DNA of 64,000 bases from Acidobacteriota bacterium (GCA_018268935.1 JAFDVS010000028.1:35710-99709); one strand, 5' to 3'; counted from the stretch's first letter, positions 51,592 to 60,691 are shown. Notes: generated from the letters alone by a model not told the origin. A program made the numbers and translations.

Positions 51592-52481
51592 GCGGCGTGC
51601 TCCTGTTGATTCGTGAACCCTCGAATCGCGGAGAAGAATACATCTTCCAGATCCACAGCCACGGCCTGAAACCCGTCTCCCGGATCCTGCTCACTGTAGA
51701 CATGAATGGTAGGGCGCCCGGCAATGAGCTTGGTGGAAATCACCTTGTACTGTTTTTCGTAATCCTCCACCTGTGCTTTCACAATCGACTTTCGCCAGAT
51801 GTGCCCTTCGAGCGAGACCAGTGCCTTCTCCGGAGATCCGGACAACAACACACGTCCCAGATGGATGACCGCCATGTTTGTACACAGCTCTTTCACGTCT
51901 TCGACGATGTGCGTGGACAGAATCACGATCACGTTCTCGCCGATTTCCGCGAGCAGATTGTAGAACCGGTTTCGCTCACCCGGATCGAGGCCGGCTGTCG
52001 GCTCATCGACGATGATCAATTTCGGGTTGCCAATCAGGGCCTGAGCGATTCCGAAGCGTTGCCGCATGCCACCGGAAAACCCGGTGAGCGCTTTTTTTCG
52101 GTGATCTGACAGGTTCGTCCGTTCCAGGAGGGAATCCACCACGGATTTGCGTTCGCGCCCATTTACGATCCCCTTCAACAGGGCGAGGTGATCCAGCATG
52201 TCCTGGGCGGAGATCTTCGGGTACACGCCGAAATCCTGCGGCAGATATCCCAGCATTTTCCGCACTTCATGCTTCTGGCGCAGCACATCGATGCCGCCGA
52301 GCATCGCCGAGCCGCTATCGGCCTCCTGCAAGGTTGCCAGGATGCGCATCAGCGTGGATTTGCCGGCGCCATTCGGCCCCAGCAGCCCGTACATCCCGGT
52401 TGGGATTTCGAGTGAAACGTCCTGCAGGGCCTTTACGCCGTTCGCGTAGGTCTTGGACAAATTTCGAATGACTAGTTCCAT
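51588..52481 (-). CDS. ABC transporter ATP-binding protein
   Basis: The protein has 297 residues from ATG 52481, with GAGGAT 11 bp upstream; a longer frame to 52556 overlaps the divergent gene's leader. Walker A is GPNGAGKST (35-43), Q-loop YLPQDFGVYP, signature FSGGMRQR, Walker B PKLIIVDEPTAGLDP and switch His in VIVILSTHIVEDV. It is a complete ATPase of the ABC-2 exporter class. Coupled (ATGA overlap) to the permease-peptidase gene downstream. Confidence 0.92.
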   Translation of the reverse strand: MELVIRNLSKTYANGVKALQDVSLEIPTGMYGLLGPNGAGKSTLMRILATLQEADSGSAMLGGIDVLRQKHEVRKMLGYLPQDFGVYPKISAQDMLDHLALLKGIVNGRERKSVVDSLLERTNLSDHRKKALTGFSGGMRQRFGIAQALIGNPKLIIVDEPTAGLDPGERNRFYNLLAEIGENVIVILSTHIVEDVKELCTNMAVIHLGRVLLSGSPEKALVSLEGHIWRKSIVKAQVEDYEKQYKVISTKLIAGRPTIHVYSEQDPGDGFQAVAVDLEDVFFSAIRGFTNQQEHAA

Positions 52482-52543
52482 GGTGTGGATATCCTCTACT
52501 CCTACGTCGATCGATTGTGGTAAGTTCCGTAAATTGTAACGCG

Positions 52544-53359
52544 ATGGAATCTGCAAAGCAGGGCCAGTATAAAAAGCAAATCGCCCGAAAGTACTTCGTG
52601 CGTGTTCACATGTCGTTGATTGTAGCCGGAACCGTTGGCGGAGGCGTGCTCATGAGCCGCCTGCTCTGGAAAGCAGGCATGGGGTCCGTCATGCTTCGCT
52701 ATGCCCTGGATGTGGCCGGCGCTTACCTGATGTTCCTCATTCTGGTGAAGCTCTGGCTGTGGTATGTGCACTCGGGCGAAGTCTCTACCCCTGGCATCGA
52801 CTTTGATCCCGAGGACGTGATTGATGGCGTAGACATGGTCGCTGACGTTTCGCAGCAAAGCGTCGCTTCCTCCGGCGGAGGCGGAAGTTGGTTCAGCTTT
52901 CCGGACATCGGCCTTGACGTTGATGGCGAAGGCTGCCTGCTCATTTTGCTCTTTCTGGCACTCGTTTTCTTGGTTGTTCTGGCAGGTGGTTACCTGGTTT
53001 GGATGGCCCCGGAAATACTTGGCGAAGCCGCCTTTGATGCGGTTGTGGCGGGCAGTCTCGCGCGCGTTGCCTCGCGTGCGGAGCGGGCAGGATGGGTGGT
53101 GGGCGTCGTACGAGCCACCATTATTCCGTTTGCCGTGGTGTTTGCCATGACTATGGTTCTTGCGTACTTTATCCAGGACCTTTGCCCCAGCGCCAGCACG
53201 CTACGCGAGGCAATCTCTTGCCCCGAACGGAAACATTCGACTTATAATCAACGTCAGAACCACCATGAAAACTCTTTTCCTCACGCTACTCCTGTCCGCG
53301 GCGGCGTTCCCGGCGGAGTTTGCCGGCAAGTGGTCCGGCACTGCGGAAATGAATCGTAA
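52544..53359 (+). CDS. Four-helix membrane protein of unknown function
   Basis: The protein has 271 residues from ATG 52544. Hydrophobic helices lie near residues 28-45 (SLIVAGTVGGGVLM), 55-75 (LDVAGAYLMFLILVKLWLW), 125-150 (GCLLILLFLALVFLVVLAGG) and 180-205 (ATIIPFAVVFAMTMVLAYF). A glycine-rich soluble loop (SSGGGGSWFSF) joins helices 2 and 3. I recognise no family. The last 32 residues (to 53359) are read from the start of the next gene in another frame and look non-native, so the true protein may end near 53265 and be frameshifted, or simply be extended. Divergent from the ABC operon. Confidence 0.6.
   Translation: MESAKQGQYKKQIARKYFVRVHMSLIVAGTVGGGVLMSRLLWKAGMGSVMLRYALDVAGAYLMFLILVKLWLWYVHSGEVSTPGIDFDPEDVIDGVDMVADVSQQSVASSGGGGSWFSFPDIGLDVDGEGCLLILLFLALVFLVVLAGGYLVWMAPEILGEAAFDAVVAGSLARVASRAERAGWVVGVVRATIIPFAVVFAMTMVLAYFIQDLCPSASTLREAISCPERKHSTYNQRQNHHENSFPHATPVRGGVPGGVCRQVVRHCGNES
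53243..53248 (+). promoter_or_regulatory. -10 box of the lipocalin-like gene
   Basis: A perfect TATAAT lies 16 bp before the ATG at 53265, with TTGCCC at 53218-53223 as a weak -35 (19-bp spacer). It lies inside the end of the upstream frame, which supports an independent start for the next gene. Confidence 0.45.
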
Positions 53360-53627
53360 CGGAGAGAACCGCACGACCACGGCGGTCTTGATCTTTAAAC
53401 AGGATGGCAACCGGATCACCGGCACGGCAGGCCGTGACGAAAGCGAGCAGCACCAACTTGAGAACGTCAAAGTGGAAGGCGACAAACTCACCTTCGAAAT
53501 CAATGACGGCGACACGGTGGTCAAGGCCACCCTCCAGGCGGAGGGTGACGTTATTAAGGGCGAAGCAAAAGCTCAACTGGACGGGCAAGCCATGACCGTC
53601 GTCTTCAATCTCAAGCGGCAAAACTAG
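53265..53627 (+). CDS. Small secreted lipocalin-like beta-barrel protein
   Basis: The protein has 120 residues from ATG 53265. Signal peptide MKTLFLTLLLSAAAFPA is followed by alternating beta strands (GKWSGTAEMNRNGENRTTTA, LIFKQDGNRITGTAG, LENVKVEGDKLTFEIND, TVVKATLQAEGDVIKGEAK, MTVVFNLKRQ). The pattern 'GKWxG' at the start and 'G..ITG' hairpins is common to small exported lipocalin-like proteins of acidobacteria. Ligand unknown. The first 95 bp overlap the upstream frame. Confidence 0.75.
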   Translation: MKTLFLTLLLSAAAFPAEFAGKWSGTAEMNRNGENRTTTAVLIFKQDGNRITGTAGRDESEQHQLENVKVEGDKLTFEINDGDTVVKATLQAEGDVIKGEAKAQLDGQAMTVVFNLKRQN

Positions 53628-53633
53628 GACATT

Positions 53634-55466
53634 CTATTCGGGCTGCGGGCCAACGCGGCTCAGGTCAATCGGCTTGAATCCTAGCTCTAAAGCGGGCGAT
53701 CCTTCGCGCAACCGAAAGTCGCCTCCACCTGCATTGACAAACAACGGGTCCGCAATGCGCGAGTGCGCATCCTGCCCATCCACGAGCCGGATCTTCCCAC
53801 CCCTGACATCCCAGTACAGGTTATAGTCCATGCGGAACTGATCGCCGGTCCAGTTGCTGCCCAGCAATCTGCCCTGATCGAAAATCACGATGTTCCGCTC
53901 CATGGTGAACGACAGATGCGGTTCGGCGCGGGTTCGCATCAACTGGTAATCCCGGTTGAAGGCGAAGATATTGTTCCGCACCGTATTCTCCATTCCGTAG
54001 TGCTGATGGAAGCCGGAACTGGCGCAGCGGTAGACGACGTTGTTCTCAATGAGCATGTGGCTCGATCCTTCGTCCGGATAAATCCCCCAGCCGCCATAGG
54101 TGAACGAAGTGATGTCGTGAATCAGGTTGTTACGGAGCACGGTTCCGGGCTGCATCCCCAACGTGTAGATGCCGCCCATGTCGCTTAGCATCTCCTTCCC
54201 GATATGGTGCAGGTGGTTGTACTCGATCACGTTCTCTTTCGATTGATTGGGCCCATACCCCCAAGTCCAACCGACGGAAATCGCTGTGTAGAACAGGTCG
54301 TGAATGTCGTTGTGTGCGATGTGATTTCGCGACGACTGCGCGACGAAGATTCCCACAGCCGGAGGAAACACCTGCCCCAGATGATGGATATGGTTGTGCG
54401 CAATCTCGTTGTTGAAGTTCTGATCCGTTTCCGCCGGACGTTGTACCGTCTCACCGATCCGTATTCCGCCGGCGCCGATATCGTAGATTTCATTTCGCAG
54501 GATCCGGTTGTTCTTCGATCCGCGGCCGAACCACACGGCATAGTTTCCCAGATGGCGGAACTGACATTTTTCAATGGAAATGTTTTCCGACGCGACTGCC
54601 TCAACGGCCGCCCCCACCGCCGATGCCGCCTGGGTATCGGCATAGCCCTTGGCATCCATGGTCCATTCCGTGTGGGCGAAATCCAGACCCCGGAACGTCA
54701 CGTTTTTTACTGCATCGAGCAACACCAACTGCGTGAGGCGAGGCGCCAGAAACTCCTCCGCCGGCACATTCTCGCCGGCCAGCGGCCAGTAGGAGAGAGA
54801 GCCGGCCGCAATCTGCCATTCTCCGGCCGCATCCAAGGCGCCAGGCGCGTTCTCGAGAAAATAGCGGGCGTCTTTTTCTTTATTGGAAGGGCGCGGATCG
54901 CCTGTCAGCGTGGCCACGTGCGAAGCCTCATCGACGGCGACAATCTTCATTCGCAGATCCGCCCAGGCCAGCAGCACCACCGCCTCGGTATCCGATCCCG
55001 CCCACTCCTTGCGGATATCCTCGCCGCGAAACTTCAACTGAAAGGGCTTGTCCTGTGACGATGGACCGTCAATCCGGAAGAAGCCGAAGTTCGGAGTCCG
55101 TGCGCGCTGGGCGCGGCGTCCCGAAACAAAAAGCTGCCGGAATGTTCTATCCCCAAGCGGGGCAGTCCACAGTGAACCGGCGCCTTTCTTCCAACCGGTA
55201 ACCGGCTGGGCGCCGCTGATCAGCGCCCGTTCCCCGGAGGCTGCTTCCCAAGTCGTATCGCTATCCTCTGCCGATAACCGGAGCGGCCCGGTAAGGAAAT
55301 AGCGTCCCGCGCGGACTCGCACGACGTAAGGACCGGCCACACCCTGACGTTTCAAGGCGCGAATCCTGTCCCGCGCGGCAGTTAGTGTTTGTGTTTCGCC
55401 GTCCGTCGATACCACCACCGGATCAGCGCTCCAAAGGACCGAAGCAAGTAAGAGTAGTAGAATCAC
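53634..55466 (-). CDS. Exported right-handed parallel beta-helix protein (polysaccharide-lyase-like)
   Basis: The 610-residue protein has signal peptide MILLLLLASVLWSA. A beta-helix core of roughly 280-520 carries regular coils (NNRILRNEIYDIGAGGIRI, NEIAHNHIHHLGQVFPPAV, NVIEYNHLHHIGKEMLSD, VLRNNLIHDITSFTYGGWG). It resembles the DUF1565/right-handed beta-helix group and related glycoside hydrolases or lyases acting on polysaccharides. The N-terminal domain (VVVSTDGETQTLTAARDRI) is typical of that group. Catalytic residues cannot be assigned by eye. Same strand as the TPR gene 10 bp upstream. Confidence 0.85.
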   Translation of the reverse strand: MILLLLLASVLWSADPVVVSTDGETQTLTAARDRIRALKRQGVAGPYVVRVRAGRYFLTGPLRLSAEDSDTTWEAASGERALISGAQPVTGWKKGAGSLWTAPLGDRTFRQLFVSGRRAQRARTPNFGFFRIDGPSSQDKPFQLKFRGEDIRKEWAGSDTEAVVLLAWADLRMKIVAVDEASHVATLTGDPRPSNKEKDARYFLENAPGALDAAGEWQIAAGSLSYWPLAGENVPAEEFLAPRLTQLVLLDAVKNVTFRGLDFAHTEWTMDAKGYADTQAASAVGAAVEAVASENISIEKCQFRHLGNYAVWFGRGSKNNRILRNEIYDIGAGGIRIGETVQRPAETDQNFNNEIAHNHIHHLGQVFPPAVGIFVAQSSRNHIAHNDIHDLFYTAISVGWTWGYGPNQSKENVIEYNHLHHIGKEMLSDMGGIYTLGMQPGTVLRNNLIHDITSFTYGGWGIYPDEGSSHMLIENNVVYRCASSGFHQHYGMENTVRNNIFAFNRDYQLMRTRAEPHLSFTMERNIVIFDQGRLLGSNWTGDQFRMDYNLYWDVRGGKIRLVDGQDAHSRIADPLFVNAGGGDFRLREGSPALELGFKPIDLSRVGPQPE

Positions 55467-55476
55467 GCCATCATTA

Positions 55477-56100
55477 TTAGCGCCGTTTCGGTTTCGTTTC
55501 CAGGTGTGTCCTGGCGACCTCCCACATATAGCCGCCCACGTTCTGCTGCACAGCCTTGAGAATCTGCGCCCGAGCCTTTACAGCATTTCCGGTCGCCTCC
55601 GCGTATAGACCCAAATACAGGTAGCCATAGAAACGCCGCATCTTCAACTCGCGTTCCGGAGGCTTGCCATTCTCAATCGCGGCGAGCACTTCCTTCTCTG
55701 AGCCTTTTCCCGAATACAACGCATACACCTCCGTCATGGGCACGCGCTCATCGGGGCCTACCGGCAAGAGCTTCTCCTGGGCCTCTGCTCGCCGTCCCAA
55801 GCGCGCCATGCAGAGATACCACCACACCGCATTTTCCACATCGTTCGGATTCACTTTGCGATGGATCTCAAACTGATTCCGTCCCTCTTCGAACTTGCCC
55901 AGGTAGTAAAGGGAAATCCCGCGCTGCCACAGATGGGGCTCCACCTGGGGCTCGAGTTTCACCGCCTTGTCGAAAGACTCCACGGACTTCGCAATCTCAC
56001 CGGCAACGAACTCATCCATTCCACGCTCCACCCACTCCTTGGCAGTTTCCTGCCCGCTCAAAGCGCCGTGCATCACCAGAACCAGCGAAAGCAAAAACAT
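55477..56100 (-). CDS. Exported TPR-repeat protein
   Basis: The 207-residue protein has signal peptide MFLLSLVLVMHGALSG. Two to four TPR-like repeats follow (AKEWVERGMDEFVAGEIAKS, SVESFDKAVKLEPQVEPHLW, QRGISLYYLGKFEEGRNQFE). It is likely a periplasmic protein-protein interaction module. It is divergent from the PLP-enzyme gene and leads into the beta-helix gene, with which it may be co-transcribed. Confidence 0.8.
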   Translation of the reverse strand: MFLLSLVLVMHGALSGQETAKEWVERGMDEFVAGEIAKSVESFDKAVKLEPQVEPHLWQRGISLYYLGKFEEGRNQFEIHRKVNPNDVENAVWWYLCMARLGRRAEAQEKLLPVGPDERVPMTEVYALYSGKGSEKEVLAAIENGKPPERELKMRRFYGYLYLGLYAEATGNAVKARAQILKAVQQNVGGYMWEVARTHLETKPKRR

Positions 56101-56142
56101 CCTTCTACTGAATCACATCCCGAGTTGTAGAACAATGTAGGG

Positions 56143-57330
56143 ATGAGCATCTACGACCGATTCGGCGTGCGCACCATTATCAACGCCAAAGGCCCCTCTA
56201 CGCGGCTCTCCGGCGGGTTCCTCGATCCTGAGGTTGCCGCTGCGATGAATGAGGCCGCCACCTATTGCGTCGAAATGGCCGAACTGCAGGCGGGCGCCAG
56301 CAAGGTGCTTGCGGAGATCACGGGTGCGGAAGCGGGGATCGTGACCTCCGGCGCCGCGGCAGGTTTGCTCATGGGTACCGCCGCTTGCATCACGGGGCTC
56401 GACCCTGGCAAGATGAGCCGTCTCCCCGATACGCGCGGGATGAAGAACGAAGTGATCATGGTGCGGAGCCAGCGCAATTTCTACGATCATGCTGTCCGCA
56501 CAACCGGCGCGAAGATCATCGAAGTCGGCCTTCCCGATCGCTATGCAGGCGCGGGCGTGCGCGACGCCGAAGGGTGGGAAATTCAGGAAGCCATCAACCC
56601 GCAGACTGCCGCGGTTATGTATGTGGCCGGCGGAGGGTCGCAACCCACACTGCCTGAAGTCGTGCGCGTTGCTCACTCACAAGGTGTTCCCGTCATCGTC
56701 GATGCCGCGGGTCAACTGCCGCCGGCGAGCAATCTCAAACGGTTTATCGAAGAGGGCGCCGACCTGGTTGCCTTTTCGGGCGGCAAAGCCATCGGCGGTC
56801 CTCAGAGTTCCGGCATCCTCGCCGGTAAGCGCGACCTCATCATGTCCGCCATACTACAGAACCTCGATCTCGATATTTACTGGGAACAGTGGGCTCCGCC
56901 GGAATCCTTGATCGACAAGAAACGACTTTGCGGTGCGCCGCCACACGGTATTGGACGCCCCTGCAAGGTGGGCAAAGAAATCATTATCGGCTTGCTTGTC
57001 GCACTCAAGAAATTCGTCGCCGAAACGGAAGAAGCACGTGGCCGCCGCCTTCGCACCCACATCGACAAGCTTTACGGGTTGCTTGCCGACGCCGATCACG
57101 CCCGTGTGCAGGTGACCAGCGGCTCAATACCCAAGCTCGAATTGACGGTGCTGAAGGACGCTCCGCGCACGGCGATGGAAATCGTGGTCGAACTCGAGCG
57201 TGGCGACCCCAGCGTGCACGCCGATCCTTCGCGCGTTCGCACCGGAGTCATCTCGTTCAGCCCGTGGTGTCTGAAAGAAGGAGATGCCGAGAAGATCGCC
57301 GCTCGCGTCAAGCCGCTGCTGCGTTATTGA
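56143..57330 (+). CDS. PLP-dependent enzyme of the SelA / D-glucosaminate-6-phosphate ammonia-lyase type
   Basis: The 395-residue protein opens YDRFGVRTIINAKGPSTRLSG, the standard start of SelA-like PLP enzymes (fold type I). Phosphate loop GIVTSGAAAGLLMG (66-79), PLP aspartate D187 (VIVDAAGQLPP) and Schiff-base lysine K215 (FSGGKAIGGPQSSG) are all present. Paralogues include selenocysteine synthase, D-glucosaminate-6-phosphate ammonia-lyase and other ammonia-lyases. No selenocysteine genes (selB, tRNA-Sec) are visible, so an amino-sugar or amino-acid lyase is more likely. It converges on the racemase-like gene with a 23-bp overlap. Confidence 0.87.
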   Translation: MSIYDRFGVRTIINAKGPSTRLSGGFLDPEVAAAMNEAATYCVEMAELQAGASKVLAEITGAEAGIVTSGAAAGLLMGTAACITGLDPGKMSRLPDTRGMKNEVIMVRSQRNFYDHAVRTTGAKIIEVGLPDRYAGAGVRDAEGWEIQEAINPQTAAVMYVAGGGSQPTLPEVVRVAHSQGVPVIVDAAGQLPPASNLKRFIEEGADLVAFSGGKAIGGPQSSGILAGKRDLIMSAILQNLDLDIYWEQWAPPESLIDKKRLCGAPPHGIGRPCKVGKEIIIGLLVALKKFVAETEEARGRRLRTHIDKLYGLLADADHARVQVTSGSIPKLELTVLKDAPRTAMEIVVELERGDPSVHADPSRVRTGVISFSPWCLKEGDAEKIAARVKPLLRY

Positions 57331-57955
57331 TCTCGCGCACGATCGCATCAAGGTGCACTACGGTCGCATCCACGTGCGGAAAGTTGATGTTGCCTTCGTG
57401 AAACACGAGCGACAAATCCGTTCCCGCCAGCACCACCGCGTCCACCGGTAATTCGGCGGCAATCCGCGACAGCGTCTCCACCGCGCCGTCAGGGTGGTCG
57501 TTCACAATCGACATGTAGGCATCGTGAATTGCATCGATCTTTGGAGGCACCAAAACTTCCACGCCCTCCAAGAGGCCGAACATTCGCGATTCCACCGTAT
57601 ACCGTGTCCCGAACAGCGCTACTCGGCGGTATCCGCGGCGGGCGATCTCCCGCGATACTTCGGCGATGATATTCACCAGCGGCAGTGGTGTAATCTTCTC
57701 CAACTCGCGAATGCAGAAATGCGGGGTCACCGCTGAGATCGCGGCCACCTCCGCCCCTGCAGCCGCCAGCCGGTCAATCAAACGGGCGAAGTAGTCGGCG
57801 AGCCCCTGGCGATCACCTGCCTGCACCAGCTTCAAGCCGTGGGCCATGTCGGCGTGAATCATCACGGCCTCTCCCGCCTGCCGCTTCACCAGTTCTCTGT
57901 AGTAATGGGCCGTGGCTCCCGGTCCTAAGCCACCAACCCATCCCAACCTCCGCAT
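57308..57955 (-). CDS. Aspartate/glutamate racemase-family protein lacking both catalytic cysteines
   Basis: The 215-residue protein begins MRRLGWVGGLGPGATAHYYR, the family N-terminus. The fold continues with ALFGTRYTVESRMF and a GTDLSL segment. In active aspartate/glutamate racemases two cysteines act as acid and base (motifs CNTAH and GCTE). Here the corresponding segments read ISAVTPHF and VLAGTDLSL, so both positions are replaced. The only nearby cysteine (HFCIREL) is four residues on. It may therefore not racemise, or may use other residues. Its ATG shares a base with the preceding LRR gene's stop (TGATG at 57955). It overlaps the convergent PLP gene. Confidence 0.85.
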   Translation of the reverse strand: MRRLGWVGGLGPGATAHYYRELVKRQAGEAVMIHADMAHGLKLVQAGDRQGLADYFARLIDRLAAAGAEVAAISAVTPHFCIRELEKITPLPLVNIIAEVSREIARRGYRRVALFGTRYTVESRMFGLLEGVEVLVPPKIDAIHDAYMSIVNDHPDGAVETLSRIAAELPVDAVVLAGTDLSLVFHEGNINFPHVDATVVHLDAIVREINNAAAA

Positions 57956-58848
57956 CAGGGCAACCTCTTGCGCCCTGCCTCGGTGATTTGGGTACCCACT
58001 GTGTACACCGTACGCAGGGATTTCATCTCCACCAGGACATCCACGGCGGCATCATCAATCTTCTTGCAGAGACCCAGACGCAGCGTCGCCAATCGCGGCA
58101 AGGGGCCAATGGTCTTCAATGTCGATGAGGAAACGGGCTGCCGCGACAAATCCAGATACTCCAGTTCCACCAATCCCTGTAAGGGCGACAAATCTCGCAG
58201 GTCGGAGCGTTCGGCTTCGGGATGTCCTGGCCGGTCTACGCCTCGATCCGAAATCGTCGCCGCCGCCAGATTCAATCGCCGCAATTGCTTCAGTGCGCCG
58301 ATGCGGGCCAGGTTCTCCTCTGTCAGCGACAATCCCCATAACCCTGAGTCCACACGCTGGGTCCCCGACACATCGAGATCGCGCAGCGTCCCAATCTGTC
58401 GCAAGACGTTCAATCCCTCGCCGGTCAGCCGGTTGCCGCCAATCGCGAGCTTCTCCAAGCGCGGCAACTCCATTAGTTGATCGAATCCTTCATCTGTGAT
58501 TTCCGTGAACGCCAGGTCGAGTTCCCGCAGGTTCGGCAATCCGGCAAGGTGTTCGAAAATCTTGCTTGTTACGCGGGCGCCGCGCAGGTTGAGCCGCTCC
58601 AACTTCGTCCACTTTTTGAGAAAGGCGAGCCCGTCTTCACTGATGTATTCGGCGTAGTAGAGGCTCAACTCCCGCACATTCCGAAGATCCTTCAAATGCT
58701 GCAGCCCGGCATCCGTCACTTTCGTGTGCGATAGATCGAGCCGTTCCACTTCCGGTATTCGGCCAATGCGCACCAGATCCGCATCGGTGACCCATGTGTG
58801 CGAAAGGTCGACTTCTGTCGCCATCAGTAATAGCAGCAGCCCTAGCAT
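57955..58848 (-). CDS. Leucine-rich-repeat protein (short)
   Basis: The 297-residue protein begins with a hydrophobic stretch (MLGLLLLLMATEV) that may be a weak signal sequence, then LRRs of about 24 residues with the 'VTDAGL' ending (VERLDLSHTKVTDAGLQHL, LRELDLAFTEITDEGFDQL). A segment around 195-215 (SDRGVDRPGHPEAERSDLRD) breaks the period. LRRs of this type form a curved protein-binding solenoid. Its ATG overlaps the stop of the longer LRR gene upstream by 1 bp. Confidence 0.85.
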   Translation of the reverse strand: MLGLLLLLMATEVDLSHTWVTDADLVRIGRIPEVERLDLSHTKVTDAGLQHLKDLRNVRELSLYYAEYISEDGLAFLKKWTKLERLNLRGARVTSKIFEHLAGLPNLRELDLAFTEITDEGFDQLMELPRLEKLAIGGNRLTGEGLNVLRQIGTLRDLDVSGTQRVDSGLWGLSLTEENLARIGALKQLRRLNLAAATISDRGVDRPGHPEAERSDLRDLSPLQGLVELEYLDLSRQPVSSSTLKTIGPLPRLATLRLGLCKKIDDAAVDVLVEMKSLRTVYTVGTQITEAGRKRLP

Positions 58849-60689
58849 CAGCTTCTCCTCCGGTTGGGCAGGCTTGAATCCGCATCAAAGACGATCCGGC
58901 ACTGCGGCAGCGCGGTCTTCAAAGCCTTGTATCCATCCGCCGTGATCAGGGTGTGGTAGATATTCAGCGTCTTCAGGTTCCGGAACGCTTTCAGTTTCTC
59001 CACAGCCTTATCCGTGAGATGCGTGTTGTCCAGGCTGAGCGACTCGAGGTTCACCAGAGCTGTCAGCGGATCGAGAGAGGGATCGTACAACTCTCCATAG
59101 TCCAGGCTTAACGCACGCAAGGAAGTGATCTTCGCGAGGTGTGCCGCAGCCTCATTTGAAATGCGCGTGCGAATGATGTCGAGCCGTTTCAACGCCGGCA
59201 GCGCACTGAGCCATTTGAGTCCCTTGTCCGTGAAACGCGCATCGCGCAGGATCAAAGTTTCCAACTGCTGCAACGCAGCGAGCGGCTTCAATCCGTCATC
59301 GGTCAAATCCGTCGCCGCCAGATCGAGCCACGTTACATACTTCAAGCCATCGAGCGCGGCGCCATCACTGATATCCGTAGAAGCGAGGGAAAGCCGGCGC
59401 AGGCGGGGCAGAGTGGCAATTACCGGCACTGTCGAATTCGTAATCGGCGCCCCATGCAGATCCAGATCCTCGACTGTCTGCAACGCCTTTAATCCATCGC
59501 CTTCCACGTAGGTATTCGCGAGCGAGACCTTGCGCAGACGACGCAGCCCACTTAACGCCGCCAGTCCGGCATCGCTGACGGCGGTATTGTTGAGATTCAA
59601 GGACTCCAGGCGTGTCAGCCTCGACAGATGCCGCATTCCGGCGTCGCTAATCTGCGCCGCTTCGAGATTCAACTCCGTCAACGAAGTATCCAGTGCGGCC
59701 AACTGGGCATCGGTGATGGAGGCGGCCGTTGCCTGCGCGGTAAACAACACCCGCAGCGCAGGGCGCCCGGCTTTCAACTCCTCCACACCCGCAGGATTGA
59801 CCCTGCTATACCGCAGATCCGCCTCGACCAGCGCGCGCAATTCCTTCAATGCACCCAGGCCTGCATTGCTCACCTTCGTGCGATACAGGTTCAGTTCTTC
59901 GAGCGCGGTTAGGGCGCGCAGTGCATCCATCCCTGCATCCGTCACCGCTGTTCCCATCAAGTTCAGTTTCTTCAGGGTGGTCAACCCGCGTAACGCACCC
60001 AAGCCGGCATCGGTCACCGCAGTTCCATGGAGATCCAATTCCTCCAACACGGTCATCCCGCGCAAGTGTGACAATGCCGCATCGGTGATTACCGTGTCGC
60101 CCAGCCGCAGGCGCCGCATGTCTTTCATTCCCGCCAATTGCCGCACGCCGTCATCATCCAGCGGGCACAGGGTGCAGTCGAAATTTTGCAGCTTCACGAA
60201 AGGAGACAACGTATGTCCGCGCACATCCGATTGGCGCAGCACCAATTCCCGCATCCCGGTCAGTGCTTTGATTTCTGCCAGTCCGGTGTCTTTGAATCGG
60301 ATGCGATCGAGGAAGTGATAGCTGAACGTCAGCACTTCGAGCGTGGTGATTGGAGCGAGATATTTGAGATCTCTGCTGCCATCGCGCCCGCCGTCGACAT
60401 TGCGATTCCACAACGGGCCGGGGAGATGTAATTCCTTCAACGCACGTAGACCGGTGAAGCGCTCCAGATCCGGTGGATCGACATTTACTCCAACCCAATC
60501 CACACCTTCGACGGCGAAGTCCGCAGATGGCAGTTGGGCCAGATCGTGTAGATAGGTTTTCGCACCAACTAACCGCACGCGCCCACCCATGGTGAGCGTC
60601 CATTCCGCAATTTTGCGATCGGCTGTTTGCGCGTACAGCCCAATGCTCCACAACAGCAGAACGGACGCCACCGACGGGGAACGCATCAT
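58848..60689 (-). CDS. Leucine-rich-repeat protein (long), exported
   Basis: The 613-residue protein has signal peptide MMRSPSVASVLLLWSIGLYA. About twenty LRRs of 23-24 residues follow (VLEELDLHGTAVTDAGLGAL, KLNLMGTAVTDAGMDAL, ESLNLNNTAVSDAGLAAL). The 'T-x-VTDAGL' form is the one found in planctomycete and acidobacterial proteins. Likely an extracytoplasmic binding protein; partner unknown. Two base pairs after the gnd stop codon, and coupled to the shorter LRR gene, so the four genes gnd-LRR-LRR-racemase read as one unit. Confidence 0.88.
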   Translation of the reverse strand: MMRSPSVASVLLLWSIGLYAQTADRKIAEWTLTMGGRVRLVGAKTYLHDLAQLPSADFAVEGVDWVGVNVDPPDLERFTGLRALKELHLPGPLWNRNVDGGRDGSRDLKYLAPITTLEVLTFSYHFLDRIRFKDTGLAEIKALTGMRELVLRQSDVRGHTLSPFVKLQNFDCTLCPLDDDGVRQLAGMKDMRRLRLGDTVITDAALSHLRGMTVLEELDLHGTAVTDAGLGALRGLTTLKKLNLMGTAVTDAGMDALRALTALEELNLYRTKVSNAGLGALKELRALVEADLRYSRVNPAGVEELKAGRPALRVLFTAQATAASITDAQLAALDTSLTELNLEAAQISDAGMRHLSRLTRLESLNLNNTAVSDAGLAALSGLRRLRKVSLANTYVEGDGLKALQTVEDLDLHGAPITNSTVPVIATLPRLRRLSLASTDISDGAALDGLKYVTWLDLAATDLTDDGLKPLAALQQLETLILRDARFTDKGLKWLSALPALKRLDIIRTRISNEAAAHLAKITSLRALSLDYGELYDPSLDPLTALVNLESLSLDNTHLTDKAVEKLKAFRNLKTLNIYHTLITADGYKALKTALPQCRIVFDADSSLPNRRRS

Positions 60690-60691
60690 GC

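Noticed and set aside
56143..57330. Selenocysteine synthase assignment for the PLP enzyme
   Set aside because: No selenocysteine tRNA, selB or selD is visible here and the wider SelA-like family has many ammonia-lyases; the narrower call is not supported.
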